NCBI GenBank assembly: GCA_002862085.1
Contig: PKCK01000092.1
Location: forward strand, 1-64,000
Direction of reading: 5' to 3'
Length of the DNA: 64,000 nt
DNA from: Planctomycetota bacterium
GTDB lineage: Bacteria; Planctomycetota; UBA1135; GCA-002686595
The translations under genes were made by a program, and so were the position numbers. Within the stretch, counting starts at the first letter, position 1. Each line of letters begins with the position of its first letter. The notes below the pieces were generated by a model, which was not told where the DNA came from, made no database searches, and saw only the letters and a list, made by a program, of their open reading frames with translations. Below, piece after piece: positions 35,423 to 46,100 of the stretch.

Positions 35423-36527
35423 CGGGCACGCACGGGTGGTCGTCCTCGGCGGCGGCATCGCGGGCCTGGCCAGCGCGTGGTTCGCCGCCTCGCTCTCCGA
35501 CCTCGAGGTCGTCGTCGTCGAGCGCGAGCCACGTCACGACGCGCACTCCTCCGGACGGAGCGCCGAGATCCAGCGGATCGCGGTCCCCGACCCCGTCGCC
35601 CGCGAGCTCGCCATGGCGACCGACGCCATCTACGCGGATCCAAAGACCTCGGGCCTCCCCTCGGAGCTGGACCTCGTCGAACGTGTGGGTCTCGTCGTCG
35701 GGCACGCGGCCGCGGAGCCCGAGTGGCTCGGAGACCTGGAGGGCCGCGTCGAGATGCATCCGCTCGACCCCGAAGAGGCCAGGCGCCGCGCACCACACAC
35801 ACGCCTCGAAGCCGCGCACGCCACCTGGTTCCCGACCGCTGGACAGGTGAACGCCCCGCGTCTGCTCGCGACGCTCGCGCGGAGCTGCGCCGCGCGCGGC
35901 GTTCGGTTCGTCCGGAGCAGCGGGGAGGCGCGCATCGAGGTCGAGGACGGCCGCGTGTGCGGCGTCGCTCCCGCGCTCGGCGAGTCGATCCCCGCGGCGC
36001 GCGTGATCAACGCGGCCGGCGCCTGGGCCCGGGAGGTCGGCGCCGCGGCCGGCGCGCCGCTGCCCCTGCGCCCGACACGGCGCCACGTGCTCGCCTTCGG
36101 TCGGGACGCCCGGGTCGCGGCCCCGCCCGTGGTCTGGGACGACGCCGCCGCTCTCTACGTGCGCGCCCGCGGAGATCGCTGGCTCGTCTCGCCCTGCGAC
36201 GTCCACGACGCGGCGCCCGCGGAGGAGGGCGGCTACCCCATCGACCCCGATGTCATGGGCAGCACCCGCGACCGCCTGACGCCCTTCGCTCCAGCGCTCG
36301 CGGACGCACCGCTCGTGGACGCGTGGGCCGGCTACCGCGACCTGGCCCCGGACGATCGGCCGGTGCTCGGCCGGGACCCGCGGGTCCCGGGACTCTCCTG
36401 GTGCGCGAGCTTCGGCGGACACGGGATGACCCTCGGTCTCGCCGCTGGACGATCCGCTGCGCGCGCGACGCTCGGACTGGAGGATCCCTGGGCGGCACAC
36501 TGCGACCCGATGCGCCTTCGCGAGTGA
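35415..36527 (+). CDS. FAD-dependent oxidoreductase (DAO / glycine oxidase-like)
   Basis: A 370-residue flavoprotein of the D-amino-acid oxidase superfamily. It begins with the FAD motif VVVLGGGIAGLASAWFAA, then VVVVEREPRHDAHSSGRSAEI. The fold's later elements are VINAAGAWAREVGAAAG and a C-terminal GLSWCASFGGHGMTLGLAAG. The substrate is probably an amine or hydroxyacid. The ATG at 35415 lies inside the end of the Nudix gene (ATGGCTGA), so the two are coupled. The family is sure; the reaction is not. Confidence 0.85.
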   Translation: MADGHARVVVLGGGIAGLASAWFAASLSDLEVVVVEREPRHDAHSSGRSAEIQRIAVPDPVARELAMATDAIYADPKTSGLPSELDLVERVGLVVGHAAAEPEWLGDLEGRVEMHPLDPEEARRRAPHTRLEAAHATWFPTAGQVNAPRLLATLARSCAARGVRFVRSSGEARIEVEDGRVCGVAPALGESIPAARVINAAGAWAREVGAAAGAPLPLRPTRRHVLAFGRDARVAAPPVVWDDAAALYVRARGDRWLVSPCDVHDAAPAEEGGYPIDPDVMGSTRDRLTPFAPALADAPLVDAWAGYRDLAPDDRPVLGRDPRVPGLSWCASFGGHGMTLGLAAGRSAARATLGLEDPWAAHCDPMRLRE

Positions 36528-36580
36528 GAACATCACGCGTTCGAAGCCTCCGCTTCCGTGGGAGATCGCGGGCAACTCCT

Positions 36581-36586
36581 TAGAAT
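36581..36586 (+). promoter_or_regulatory. Putative -10 hexamer of the PSCyt/PSD1 gene
   Basis: TAGAAT ends 9 nt before the ATG at 36596. Confidence 0.35.
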
Positions 36587-36595
36587 CGACGCAGC

Positions 36596-39500
36596 ATGAT
36601 CGGCGCCGCGCTCATCTCCTTCGGACTCATCGCCCCGCTGAACCAGGGGGACGACCCCCGCGCCGAGGAGGTCGCGCGTCAGTTCGAGGCCGAGGTGCGC
36701 CCGGTCCTCGCGGAACACTGCGTCAGCTGTCACAGCGGCGATGACCCGAAGGCCGGCCTGCGCCTCGACTCCGTCAGCGCCCTGAGGGCCGGTGTCGACG
36801 GAGAGCCGCTGTTCGAGGCGGGCGACCCCGACGCGAGCCTCCTGATCGAGGCCGTCCGCTACGAAGATCCGTTCCTGGCGATGCCCCCGTCCGGCAAGAT
36901 CCCGGACGACGACATCGCAGCCCTGGAGCGCTGGGTCGCCGCCGGCGCCCACCTGCCGGCCGCGGTCTCCTTCGACGAGACCGACCGCCTCCGCTGGTGC
37001 TTCCTCCCGCCCGTGGCGCCGGCGGTGGAGCTCGAGGACGGGCAGGACCCCATCGACGCGCTGCTCGGCGCGCGCATGGAGCAGGAGGGGGTCGAGGCCT
37101 CCGGGCCGGCGGCGCCGCTCGCGTGGCTCCGCCGCGCGACCTTCGACCTGACCGGTCTCCCCCCCACTCCCGAGGAGGTCGACGCCTTCCTCGCGGACGG
37201 CGAGCCCGGGGCGAAGGAGCGCGTCGTCGATCGCCTGCTCGCGTCCCCCGACTTCGGTGAGCGCTGGGCACGGCGCTGGCTCGACCTCGTGCGCTACGCC
37301 GAGACGAAGGCGCACGAGTTCGACTACCCGATCCTGAACGCCTGGCAGTACCGCGACTACGTGGTGCGCGCCTTCGACGCCGACGTCCCCTACGACAGGT
37401 TCGTGACCGAGCTCCTCGCGGGTGACCTCGTCGAGGAGCCGCGCCTCGACCCCGAGGGCCGCTTCGACGAGTCGCCCCTCGGGACCGGCGCGTGGTTCCT
37501 CGGCGAAGAGGTCCACTCGCCCGTGTCCCCCCGGGGCGATCAGACCGACCGCGTGGCCCACCAGGTGGAGGTCCTCTCCAAGGCGGTCCTCGGCCTCGGG
37601 GTGTCGTGCGCCCGCTGCCACGACCACAAGTTCGACCCCATCAGCGCCGTCGACTACCACGCCCTCGCGGGGTTCGCGATCTCCACCGCGCCGCGGCAGA
37701 TGCGCTTCGAGACGGACGGGGCGAACCGCGCCGTCGCGAACGAGATCCGCGCTCTCGAGCGCCGGCTCCGGCCGCGCGCCGCGGGAGCCATCGCAGCGGC
37801 CCTCCGCGACGCGGCCGCGCACGCCGAGGACGTCGTCGCTCTCTACTCCATCGCGAGGGCGCCCGAGGACGACGAACTCAGCGCCCGGGAGGCAGCGCAT
37901 CGGCTCCGGTCCGCCCTCGCAGAGCAGGGCGCCGGCGAGCACGTGACCGATGTCCTGCTGGAGGACTTCGAGACGGGAGAGCTCGAGAGCGGCGGCCTCG
38001 GCCCCTGGGCCCGGACCGGCGAGGCCTTCGACCCCGGCCCGGTCGTCCGCGCCACCGTCGAGGCCAAGCAGGCCGAGATGCGGCCCCGCGGGACGTACGC
38101 GGTCAACAGCTACGCCGGACACGACGGGAACGGGGACCGCTTCGTCGGCACGCTGACGAGCGCGCCCTTCACCGCGAGCCACGACCACCTGCACCTCCTC
38201 GTCAACGGCGGCGATCAGGAGGCGACGAGGATCGAACTGCTCGACGCGGAGAGCCGCGAGGTCCTCGAGACCGTGCGCGGCCGGCGCTCCAACCGCTACG
38301 ACTGGCGACACTTCGACCTCACCGAGCTCCGTGGCCGCTCGCTGCGCCTGCGCGCGGTCGACGAGGACAGCGGCGCCTGGGGCCAGATCGGCCTCGATCA
38401 GGTGATCCTCTCGAGCCGACGCGACGCCGCGGCAGCCGAACGCAGCGCACTGACGGCGGCCGCGTGGCTGCGCGTCCTCGAGTCCGACGCGTGGACGAGC
38501 GGGGCCGGATGGCTCGCCGCCCGCAGCGCCGGCCCCGAGGCGCTCCGCAAGGCGCTCGAAGACCGCCCACCGGCAGGCGGCGCGGCTCCCGCGGCCGAGG
38601 CGCCGCGAGTCCTCGTGGAGTACGGGGCGCTCTCCGGAGCGCACTGGATCCCCAACGGTCCGGCCTTCGGCCCCGCGCCCGGCTCGGAGGGCGCCATCGC
38701 GCTGACCCTCGCGGACGAGGGGCTCGTGGTCGACTCGGTGGCGACGCGCCCCGCGGCGGTCTCCCACGGTCTGTGGTCCGAGCTCGCCGTTCACCCCGAC
38801 GCCGCGACGAGAAGAGGAGGAAGCCTGAACTGGGTCCAGGCGGGCCGGACCCTGGCGAGTCCGTCGTTCCTCGTCCGCACGGGGCGCGTCGCGCACCTCG
38901 TCCGCGGCGAGGGGAAGCTGATCACACCGATCGCCTCCCACAAGATGGTGGCCGGTCCACTCCACGGCGCCTCCATCCGCCGCTTCGACACGGGCGGCCG
39001 ATGGGAGTGGATCGTCCAGGACATGCCCTCCGCGAAGGGGTGGCACGCCCACGCCGAGTGGAGCGCCACGGGGCCCGCGCCGCTTCACGTGGCGCGCACG
39101 ATCGAACTCGACGCGGGCGCGGCACCACCCGTGCTCGGAGGCTGGGAATCCACCGACCTCGAGGAGGAGGGGCCCGGCGCTCACCTCGCCGCGCTGCTCC
39201 GGGACGCCGCCGAGCTTCTCGAGCGAGGCGGGATCCAGGGCCGCGTCCTCGGGGACGAGGAGCGCGCGGCGCTCCTCGAGGTCGCCGAGTTCGCCAGCCG
39301 CCGGATCCAGGCCGTGCGCACGCAGCTCGCCGCCGAGCTCGCCGCGGAACAGGCCTCCTTCGCGGCCCTCGTGGAGCGCCGCCAGCTCACCTCGCGCCTC
39401 GCGCCCGCCGCCCTCGACCTCGAGGGCCGCGATGAGCTCGTGCTCGACCGGGGCAGCTACGGCTCCCCCGGCGCGCCCGCGCCCCGCGCCGCGCCGCGCG

Positions 39501-40396
39501 TGCTCCTCGCCGCGAACGCCGGGCCGGACGCGGTCGACGGCGAGGGGAGCGGGCGCCTGCGCCTCGCCCGCTCGCTCCTCGACTCGGAGTCCCGACTCGT
39601 CCAGCGCGTCTGGGTCAACCGTCTCTGGCAGGCGATGTTCGGCAAGGGGATCGTCGGCACCCCGGACGACTTCGGCGCCATGGGAGCCGTCCCGACCCAC
39701 CCCGCCCTGCTCGACCACCTCGCGATCTCCTTCGAGGCGGACGGCTGGTCCACCAAGCGAATGCTGCGGCGCATGGCGCTCACCGAGGCCTACGGCCGCG
39801 CGACGGAGCCCACGGAGAGCGCGCGCGAGCGCGACCCGAAGGGCGACCTCCTCGCCCACGCGCGCACGCGGCGCATCGACGCCGAGGAGGTCCGTGACGC
39901 GCTGCTCGCGGTGAGCGGAGAGTTGAACACGGCCCGCTTCGGCCCCCCCGTCCCGATCCACCTGACCGCCTTCATGACGGGCCGCGGCCGGCCCGGCGGC
40001 TCGGGCCCCCTCGACGGGGATCGAAGGCGCTCGATCTACCTCGAGGTCCGGCGCAACTTCCTCCACCCGTTCCTGACCGTGTTCGACATGCCGACGCCCT
40101 CGACGTGTCACGGCCGGCGCACGAGCGCCAACGTGCCCGCCCAGGCGCTGGCGATGCTGAACGACCCCTTCGTGGAGGGCCGCGCCGAGGCGCTGGCGGA
40201 GCTCGCGCTGGGATCGAGAGAGGGCCTGCACGACCGGGCGACCCTCGTGTGGCGCCGCGCCCTCGGCCGCGCGCCGCGCCCCGCCGAGCTGGCCCTCGTC
40301 GATCGCCTCGCGGCGGAGGCGGGCGACGAGCGCGCGACCCTCGTCGACGTCGCGCACGCCGTCCTCAACACGAAGGAGTTCCTCTTCCTCCGATGA
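36596..40396 (+). CDS. Planctomycete cytochrome c (PSCyt1) / DUF1549 / DUF1553 protein
   Basis: A 1266-residue exported protein, a hallmark of Planctomycetota. After a short hydrophobic N-terminus comes the PSCyt1 haem-binding domain (CVSCH at about 40-44, MPP axial-ligand region near 100). DUF1549 follows (about 150-370, with a CARCHDHKFDPI motif). A beta-sandwich insertion sits at about 455-600 (GDRFVGTLTSAPFTASHDHLHLLV and GAWGQIGLDQVIL), like modules in GH32-type proteins. DUF1553 is C-terminal (about 980-1260, RVWVNRLWQAMFGKGIV and GRRTSANVPAQALAMLNDPF). The function is unproven; carbohydrate or redox roles have been proposed for the family. Its stop overlaps the DUF1501 start (ATGA). 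Confidence 0.93.
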   Translation: MIGAALISFGLIAPLNQGDDPRAEEVARQFEAEVRPVLAEHCVSCHSGDDPKAGLRLDSVSALRAGVDGEPLFEAGDPDASLLIEAVRYEDPFLAMPPSGKIPDDDIAALERWVAAGAHLPAAVSFDETDRLRWCFLPPVAPAVELEDGQDPIDALLGARMEQEGVEASGPAAPLAWLRRATFDLTGLPPTPEEVDAFLADGEPGAKERVVDRLLASPDFGERWARRWLDLVRYAETKAHEFDYPILNAWQYRDYVVRAFDADVPYDRFVTELLAGDLVEEPRLDPEGRFDESPLGTGAWFLGEEVHSPVSPRGDQTDRVAHQVEVLSKAVLGLGVSCARCHDHKFDPISAVDYHALAGFAISTAPRQMRFETDGANRAVANEIRALERRLRPRAAGAIAAALRDAAAHAEDVVALYSIARAPEDDELSAREAAHRLRSALAEQGAGEHVTDVLLEDFETGELESGGLGPWARTGEAFDPGPVVRATVEAKQAEMRPRGTYAVNSYAGHDGNGDRFVGTLTSAPFTASHDHLHLLVNGGDQEATRIELLDAESREVLETVRGRRSNRYDWRHFDLTELRGRSLRLRAVDEDSGAWGQIGLDQVILSSRRDAAAAERSALTAAAWLRVLESDAWTSGAGWLAARSAGPEALRKALEDRPPAGGAAPAAEAPRVLVEYGALSGAHWIPNGPAFGPAPGSEGAIALTLADEGLVVDSVATRPAAVSHGLWSELAVHPDAATRRGGSLNWVQAGRTLASPSFLVRTGRVAHLVRGEGKLITPIASHKMVAGPLHGASIRRFDTGGRWEWIVQDMPSAKGWHAHAEWSATGPAPLHVARTIELDAGAAPPVLGGWESTDLEEEGPGAHLAALLRDAAELLERGGIQGRVLGDEERAALLEVAEFASRRIQAVRTQLAAELAAEQASFAALVERRQLTSRLAPAALDLEGRDELVLDRGSYGSPGAPAPRAAPRVLLAANAGPDAVDGEGSGRLRLARSLLDSESRLVQRVWVNRLWQAMFGKGIVGTPDDFGAMGAVPTHPALLDHLAISFEADGWSTKRMLRRMALTEAYGRATEPTESARERDPKGDLLAHARTRRIDAEEVRDALLAVSGELNTARFGPPVPIHLTAFMTGRGRPGGSGPLDGDRRRSIYLEVRRNFLHPFLTVFDMPTPSTCHGRRTSANVPAQALAMLNDPFVEGRAEALAELALGSREGLHDRATLVWRRALGRAPRPAELALVDRLAAEAGDERATLVDVAHAVLNTKEFLFLR

Positions 40397-41838
40397 GCAG
40401 GCGGGATCTCCACCACCTCGGAGCTTCGTCCCCCTTCGTGGACCGACGCGAGCTCCTGACCCGCGCCGCCGGAGGCTTCGGCGCGGTCGCCGCCGCGGCC
40501 CTCTTCGGCTCCGACCGCGCGCTGGCCGGCGCCCAGGAGGCGACGCGGCCCCTCGCGGTGCGCCCTCCCCACTTCGGCGCCCGCGCCAGGAACGTGATCT
40601 TCCTCTACATGGACGGCGGCCCCGCCCAGATGGACACGTTCGATCCCAAGCCCGAGCTCGAGCGCTGGGACGGCAAGCCGATGCCGATCGAGGCCCCGCC
40701 GACGCAGTTCAACGACGTCGGCTCGGTCATGGCCTCCCCGTGGACGTTCCGGCCGGGCGGCGAGAGCGGGCTCCCGATCTCGGACCTGTTCCCGAAGATC
40801 CGCGAGCAGGCCGACAAGCTCTGCGTCATCCGCTCGATGGTCTCGAAGTTCCCCGAGCACACCGCAGCGAACTACCTGCTGCACACGGGGCACAACCCGG
40901 CCGGCCGGCCCTCCATGGGCGCATGGTGCACCTACGGACTGGGCTCGGCGGCCGAGGACCTTCCGGGCTACGTGGTCGTGGACGGCGGGCTCGTCCCGCC
41001 GGGCGGCCTCGAATGCTACGGCTCGGGATTCCTGAACCCCGCGTTCCAGGGCTCCGTGTTCCGGCCCGAGGGTCAGCCCGTGGCCCACGCTCGCGGCCCC
41101 CACACCGGTTCCGAGCGCGGCCTCCGCCGCCGCGCCCTGCTCGACGGCCTGGACGGGCTGGCGCGGAAGGGCGACCGTGGCGTCGACGCGGCGATCGCCA
41201 ACTACGAGCTCGCGTACCAGATGCAGGTGGCCGTGCCCGAGCTCGCCGACATCTCGAACGAGCCCGCGGCCCTGCGCGAGCGGTACGGCGTCGACGATGA
41301 GTTCGACCCGACCAAGACCTTCGCGCGCCAGTGCCTCCTCGCGCGGCGGCTCGTGGAGGCCGGGGTGCGCTTCGTCCAGGTGCCCATGGTCCGGCTCGGC
41401 GCCGACCGCTGGGACCAGCACACGAACATCGAGGACGGCCATGGCAAGAACGCGCGCGCCGTGGATGCCCCGATCGCGGCGCTGCTCCAGGACCTCGAGA
41501 GCCGCGGCCTGCTGGACACCACCCTCGTGGTCTTCGCGGCCGAGTTCGGCCGGACCCCCATGGCCCAGGGCCGGGGGGCGACCCGCGGGCGGGACCACAA
41601 CCCCCACGGCTTCTCGATCTGGCTCGCCGGCGGCGGGGTCAAGGGCGGCACGACCTACGGCGCCACCGACGAGTTCGGCCTCCACGCCGTCGAGGACCGC
41701 GTCGAGATCCACGACCTCCACGCGACGATGCTGCACCTGCTCGGGCTCGACCACACGAGGCTGACGGTGCGGTTCGACGGGCGAGACATGCGGCTCACGG
41801 ACGTCCACGGCCACGTCCTCGACCGGATCCTGGCCTGA
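40393..41838 (+). CDS. DUF1501 protein (sulfatase-like fold, Tat-type signal)
   Basis: A 481-residue partner of the preceding protein. The N-terminus has an RRELLTRAAGGFGAVAAAALF stretch of the twin-arginine type. DUF1501 elements follow: NVIFLYMDGGPAQMDTFDPKP, SMVSKFPEHTAANYLLHTG, FAAEFGRTPMAQG...GRDHNPHGFSIWLAGGG, and a C-terminal EIHDLHATMLHLLGLDH. The fold is alkaline phosphatase-like. DUF1549/1553 and DUF1501 genes are nearly always paired in Planctomycetota and presumably act together in the periplasm on an unknown substrate. The overlap with the upstream stop indicates coupled translation. Confidence 0.93.
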   Translation: MSRRDLHHLGASSPFVDRRELLTRAAGGFGAVAAAALFGSDRALAGAQEATRPLAVRPPHFGARARNVIFLYMDGGPAQMDTFDPKPELERWDGKPMPIEAPPTQFNDVGSVMASPWTFRPGGESGLPISDLFPKIREQADKLCVIRSMVSKFPEHTAANYLLHTGHNPAGRPSMGAWCTYGLGSAAEDLPGYVVVDGGLVPPGGLECYGSGFLNPAFQGSVFRPEGQPVAHARGPHTGSERGLRRRALLDGLDGLARKGDRGVDAAIANYELAYQMQVAVPELADISNEPAALRERYGVDDEFDPTKTFARQCLLARRLVEAGVRFVQVPMVRLGADRWDQHTNIEDGHGKNARAVDAPIAALLQDLESRGLLDTTLVVFAAEFGRTPMAQGRGATRGRDHNPHGFSIWLAGGGVKGGTTYGATDEFGLHAVEDRVEIHDLHATMLHLLGLDHTRLTVRFDGRDMRLTDVHGHVLDRILA

Positions 41839-42008
41839 GGGAGGTCTTGTGGGGGGCGCGATCCGGCATCGGGCGGCTCGCCTCGGAACACGGGGTCGGG
41901 TGACCCGGAGGCCGAGGCGGCCGGTCGACATCCCCTCTCGAGGCCTCAGAAACGCGCTCGCCCACCCGTTTGGGCCAAATCGAACGGAATGAAACGCCGG
42001 TCCCCGCG

Positions 42009-42014
42009 TATGGT
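42009..42014 (+). promoter_or_regulatory. Putative -10 hexamer of the Met-rich protein gene
   Basis: TATGGT ends 30 nt before the ATG at 42045. Unlike the leaderless candidates, this gene also has a clear ribosome binding site (CAGGAGAC, about 42028-42035). Confidence 0.35.
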
Positions 42015-42044
42015 TCCAGGCAACTCCCAGGAGACAGACTCCCT

Positions 42045-43061
42045 ATGAACCTGAAGACCAAGACCCTCATCCTCGCCGTTCCCGTGGCTCTCGCCATGAG
42101 CCCCGTGGCCGAGGAACTCGACCTGACCCCGCGCTTCACCAAGGGGCAGACCCTCATCGTCACCAACACCATGTCCATGGAGATGGGCCTCGACGACGTC
42201 TCGGCCCTGATGGACGGCCAGGAGATGCTCGCGGGCGCCGTCGAGTTCGACATGGAGATGGCCATGACCCAGGAGCTCACCGAGAAGATCCTGGAGGTCC
42301 GTGACGGCAAGATCGCCAAGATGAACGTGACGACCGACGCCATGGACGTCGAGGTGTCCGGCGAGGTCAGCGCCATGGGCGACGGCGACTCGCTCGACGA
42401 GTCGGTCGAGAGCCCCACGGTCGGGCGGACAGTTCAGCTCACGATCGACCAGTACGGCGAGGTCTCCCGCAAGGACATCACCGAGGACACGGAGCCGCTC
42501 GGCGACGCCGAACTGGCCACGGTCACCCACCGTTCCCACTTCGAGCTGCTGAGCCCCTCCGAAAAGGTCGAGGAAGGCAAGGAGTTCGAGATCGCACCCG
42601 AGTGGAAGGAGATGCTGGAGCAGGCCATGAGCGGCATGGACACCTCCGAACTCCCGCCGGAGGCCGCCGACGCGATGGAAGGCATCATGGACAGCGCGAT
42701 GGACGCGATGGACTTCGCCGCGACCGGCAAGGTCACCAAGGTCGAGGACGGCGTTGCCACCATCGAGTACGAGATGGACATGGACATGAACGTCGACGAC
42801 CTGATGGACATGATCATGGGCGCCATGCCCCCGGAAGCGTCCGACCAGATGCCCCCGATCAACGCCATGCTCGAGATGAGCATGAACATGACCGGCACCG
42901 GCACCTACGACATCGAGTTCGGCCAGTACACCTCCATGGAGATGGACGGCGAGTTCGAGATCGTCTTCTCCGGCGACGCCGATCTCGGCGGCGCCATGGG
43001 TGAGGCGAGCGCCACCATGTCCGGCGAAGTCACCATCAAGAGCACGATCTCCGCCGAGTGA
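42045..43061 (+). CDS. Methionine-rich acidic secreted protein, unknown function
   Basis: A 338-residue protein with a signal-peptide-like start (LKTKTLILAVPVALAMSPVA). About 36 of its residues are Met, often alternating with Asp or Glu, as in EYEMDMDMNVDDLMDMIMGA. There is no Cys. Beta-strand alternation (TGKVTKVEDGVATIEYEM, GTGTYDIEFGQYTSMEM) suggests a repeated beta-sheet fold like that of large Planctomycete-specific proteins. Met-rich exported proteins often bind copper or silver, but here Met could also simply pack the core. A good ribosome binding site and a strong terminator mark it as a single-gene, probably well-expressed unit. Confidence 0.75.
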   Translation: MNLKTKTLILAVPVALAMSPVAEELDLTPRFTKGQTLIVTNTMSMEMGLDDVSALMDGQEMLAGAVEFDMEMAMTQELTEKILEVRDGKIAKMNVTTDAMDVEVSGEVSAMGDGDSLDESVESPTVGRTVQLTIDQYGEVSRKDITEDTEPLGDAELATVTHRSHFELLSPSEKVEEGKEFEIAPEWKEMLEQAMSGMDTSELPPEAADAMEGIMDSAMDAMDFAATGKVTKVEDGVATIEYEMDMDMNVDDLMDMIMGAMPPEASDQMPPINAMLEMSMNMTGTGTYDIEFGQYTSMEMDGEFEIVFSGDADLGGAMGEASATMSGEVTIKSTISAE

Positions 43062-43101
43062 CTTCCCGCCGTCACCGGCGGCCGACGGTGATCCGGTCAG
43101 G

Positions 43102-43131
43102 AGGGGCTGCGGGCGAACGCTCGCGGCCCCT
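43102..43131 (+). terminator. Rho-independent terminator of the Met-rich protein gene
   Basis: A 13-bp stem (two G-T pairs, AGGGGC...GCCCCT ends) with a GAAC loop, 41 bp after the stop and followed by TCTTCG. It is the most terminator-like hairpin in the window. Confidence 0.7.
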
Positions 43132-43184
43132 TCTTCGTAGGCGCCCCCCCGTGCCGCCGACCCCGGGACGCCTGGCGCGCACCG

Positions 43185-46100
43185 TCACGACTCCGCTGCA
43201 GGCTTCTCCTCGGCCCGCCCCGCCGCGCCGCGAACGGCGTCGAGCAGCGCGAGGGTCAGCGGGCGGCGCCTCTCCTCCGGGGGGAGATCGAGGACCGCCT
43301 GGGCGAGGTCCTTGAGCCCCTTGAGGTCCACCTTGCCGGTTCCGAGCATGGGGATCTCGCCCACCTCGAAGTACATCGCCGGCTTCGGCTGGAAGAGGTT
43401 GGGCAGGTCGGTCTCCCCGAGGCCCTCGTGAAGCAGGGCGCCGTCGAAGGGAAGGCCCGCATGGAGGACGACGAGCTGCTCGCCCTTCGTCTCGTCCTCC
43501 ACCGCCGTCACCGCGATCGCGGGGGGCGCTGCGTCCTCGTCGAGCGCGCCCTCGTGACCGCGGGAGAGCTCCATCGCGAGGTCCTGCAGCGCCTCCTCCA
43601 CGCGGCCGTGGGGCACCATCTCTCCGCCGATCTTGCTGAAGCGGGAGAGCCGGTCCGTGATGAAGAGGAAGCCGTCGCGATCGAGGTACCCGATGTCCCC
43701 GGTGGTGTACCAGCCGTCGATCAGGACCTCGGCCGTCTTCTCAGGCATCCCGAGATAGCCCTGCATGACGTTGGGCCCCTTCGCGAGGATCAATCCTGCG
43801 TCCCCCACCCCGCGCTCGACGACGCTCGCCGGGTACGCGTCCTGATCCACGATGCGCACCGCCACCCCCGGCAGCGGACGGCCGATCGACCCCGGCCTGT
43901 GACTGCGCGCGCGGCGCGGAGCGTCGTCACCGCCGGGGAGGTTGGCGGAGACGACAGGGCTGAGCTCGGTGCAGCCGTACCCCTCCATCAGCTGCGAGCC
44001 GAACTTCGCCTTCCATGCGGCCGCGAGGGCCTGGCTCAGCTTGGCCGCCCCCGAGAGCGCCACGCGCACGCGCGCGAACTGCTCGGGCGCGCAGCGGCGG
44101 AGATAGGACTGGTAGAAGGTCGGAGTGCCGATCGTGATCGTGACGCCGTGCTCGCCGCACATCTCCCCGATCACCTTCGCATCGAGCGGGTTGGCGTGAT
44201 ACACGGCCTTCGATCCCGAGAGCAGCGTGGTCCACAGCGTGACCGTGTAGCCGAAGCTGTGGAAGAAGGGGAGGATCCCGAGCACTGCGTCGCCGGGTCC
44301 GAGGGAGATCACCTGGAGCACCGACTGGGCGTTCGACAGGACGTTGGAGTGGCTCAGCATCACGCCCTTGGGCGCGCCCGTGCTGCCGCTCGAGAAGATG
44401 ATCGTCGCGGTCTCCTCGGAGGCCGGGGCACCGCCGCGCGGGGAGGGCGCCTCGAAATTCGCGAGCCAGGTCCCGGGGAGGAACGACTTCGCGAGGAAGC
44501 CGAGCTTCATGCCCGTGGTGATGGCGGGGCGTACGTCCTCGAGCAGGATCGTGCGGTCGGGGGGCAGCGGCGACTCTCGCTCCAGGGCCCCGAGGAACCG
44601 CCTGGCGGTGATGATCGAGCCGCAGTCCGCCCGCTCACACATCTCGGCGAGGTCGGCGTTCTGAAGGGTGTAGTTCAGGTTGACCGTGGCGCGGCCTTCG
44701 AGCGCGAGGGCGATGTTCGCGAGGGCGCCGCCTGCGCCCGGCGGGAGCAGGACCGCCACGTTCTTGCCCTGCCCGAGGAGCGGGCGCAGCGCCTCGCGCA
44801 TGCAGAGGGAGCCCACGAGCAGCTCGCGGTAGCTCAAGGAGACGCCGGTCCCGCAGACGATCGCGGGGTGGCGCGCATAGCTTCTAGCCTCGCGCAGGAA
44901 TCGCCATGCGAGGGATCCCCTCCGCCCCTGCCGCTCCGTCCGCAACGCAGCGATCTGCTCCTGGATCCGCTGGCGGACCGTGAACGCGTCCACGTCCGGG
45001 GAGAGCGCCTCGCCGATCGCGATGTCCACCTTGTAGGGAAAGCGCCTGGGGAGCTTCCTGAACGCGCGGCCGCCCGAGAACGAGAAGATGCTCCCCCACA
45101 GGCGGTCGAGCGCGACGGGCAGCACCGGGATGCGGGCGTTCCGCGCGATCCGCTCGAGCCCTGTCCGGAAGGGCATCGTGTGGCCGCTCCGCGTGATCGC
45201 TCCCTCGGCGAAGATGCACACGAGCTCCCCGGCGCGCGCAGCCTCCACCGCCTGTCCCAGCGCCGCCTCCTTCTCCTCCTGGCTGTCACGACCCGACACG
45301 GGGATCGCGCCCATCCGCCGCGCGAACCAGCCGAGCAGCGGGACCTCGAAGAACCCCCGGAACATCAGGAAACGCACGTCGCGGCCGGCGACCGCGGCGA
45401 TCAGCACCGCGTCCACGAAGGACACGTGGTTCGCGACCAGCAGGGCGCCGCCCCGCTCCGGGATCCGCTCGCTCCCCCGGATCCTCGTCCGGTAGACGGC
45501 GTGGGCGAGGATCCAGATCAGGAAGCGCACGGTGAAGTGCGCCGCGAAGCGCAGCGAGGCGAGGAACGCGATCACCAAGAGCACGCCCGTGACGGCGATC
45601 ATCCCGGGCGGCGTCAGGCCCCCGGCCTGCATGAGCGCGAGGGCCGGACCGGCCAGGAGGATCCCGATGAAGTCCATGCCCTGGCTGAAGCCGAGGACCG
45701 ATCCGCGGGTCGCGTCGGGCGGGAGGACCTGGCAGAGGGTGCGGACCGGCAGGGAGAAGACCCCGGACGACACGCCGAGCACCGAGAGACAGATCGCGAC
45801 CCACTGCGTGCTCAGGGGCGCCGCCTGGATCGCGAGGAGCGAGCCCGCCATGCCGAGGAGGCCGAGCGGCGTGAGGCCCGGCTCGATCCTGTCACCCGAC
45901 AAGCGGCTCGCGATGACCGCCCCCACCGCGATACCGAGGGCCACCGGGAGGAGCAGGAGGCTCGTCTCCTCCTTGTCGAGCTCGAGAGTGGTGAGGCCGT
46001 ACTCGTTGACGATCAGCACGACGAGGGCGCCCACGAAGTAGTAGACGGCGCTGCCGGCGATGGAGACCCCGAGGTGCGGGACCCCGCGAACGCTCCGGGA

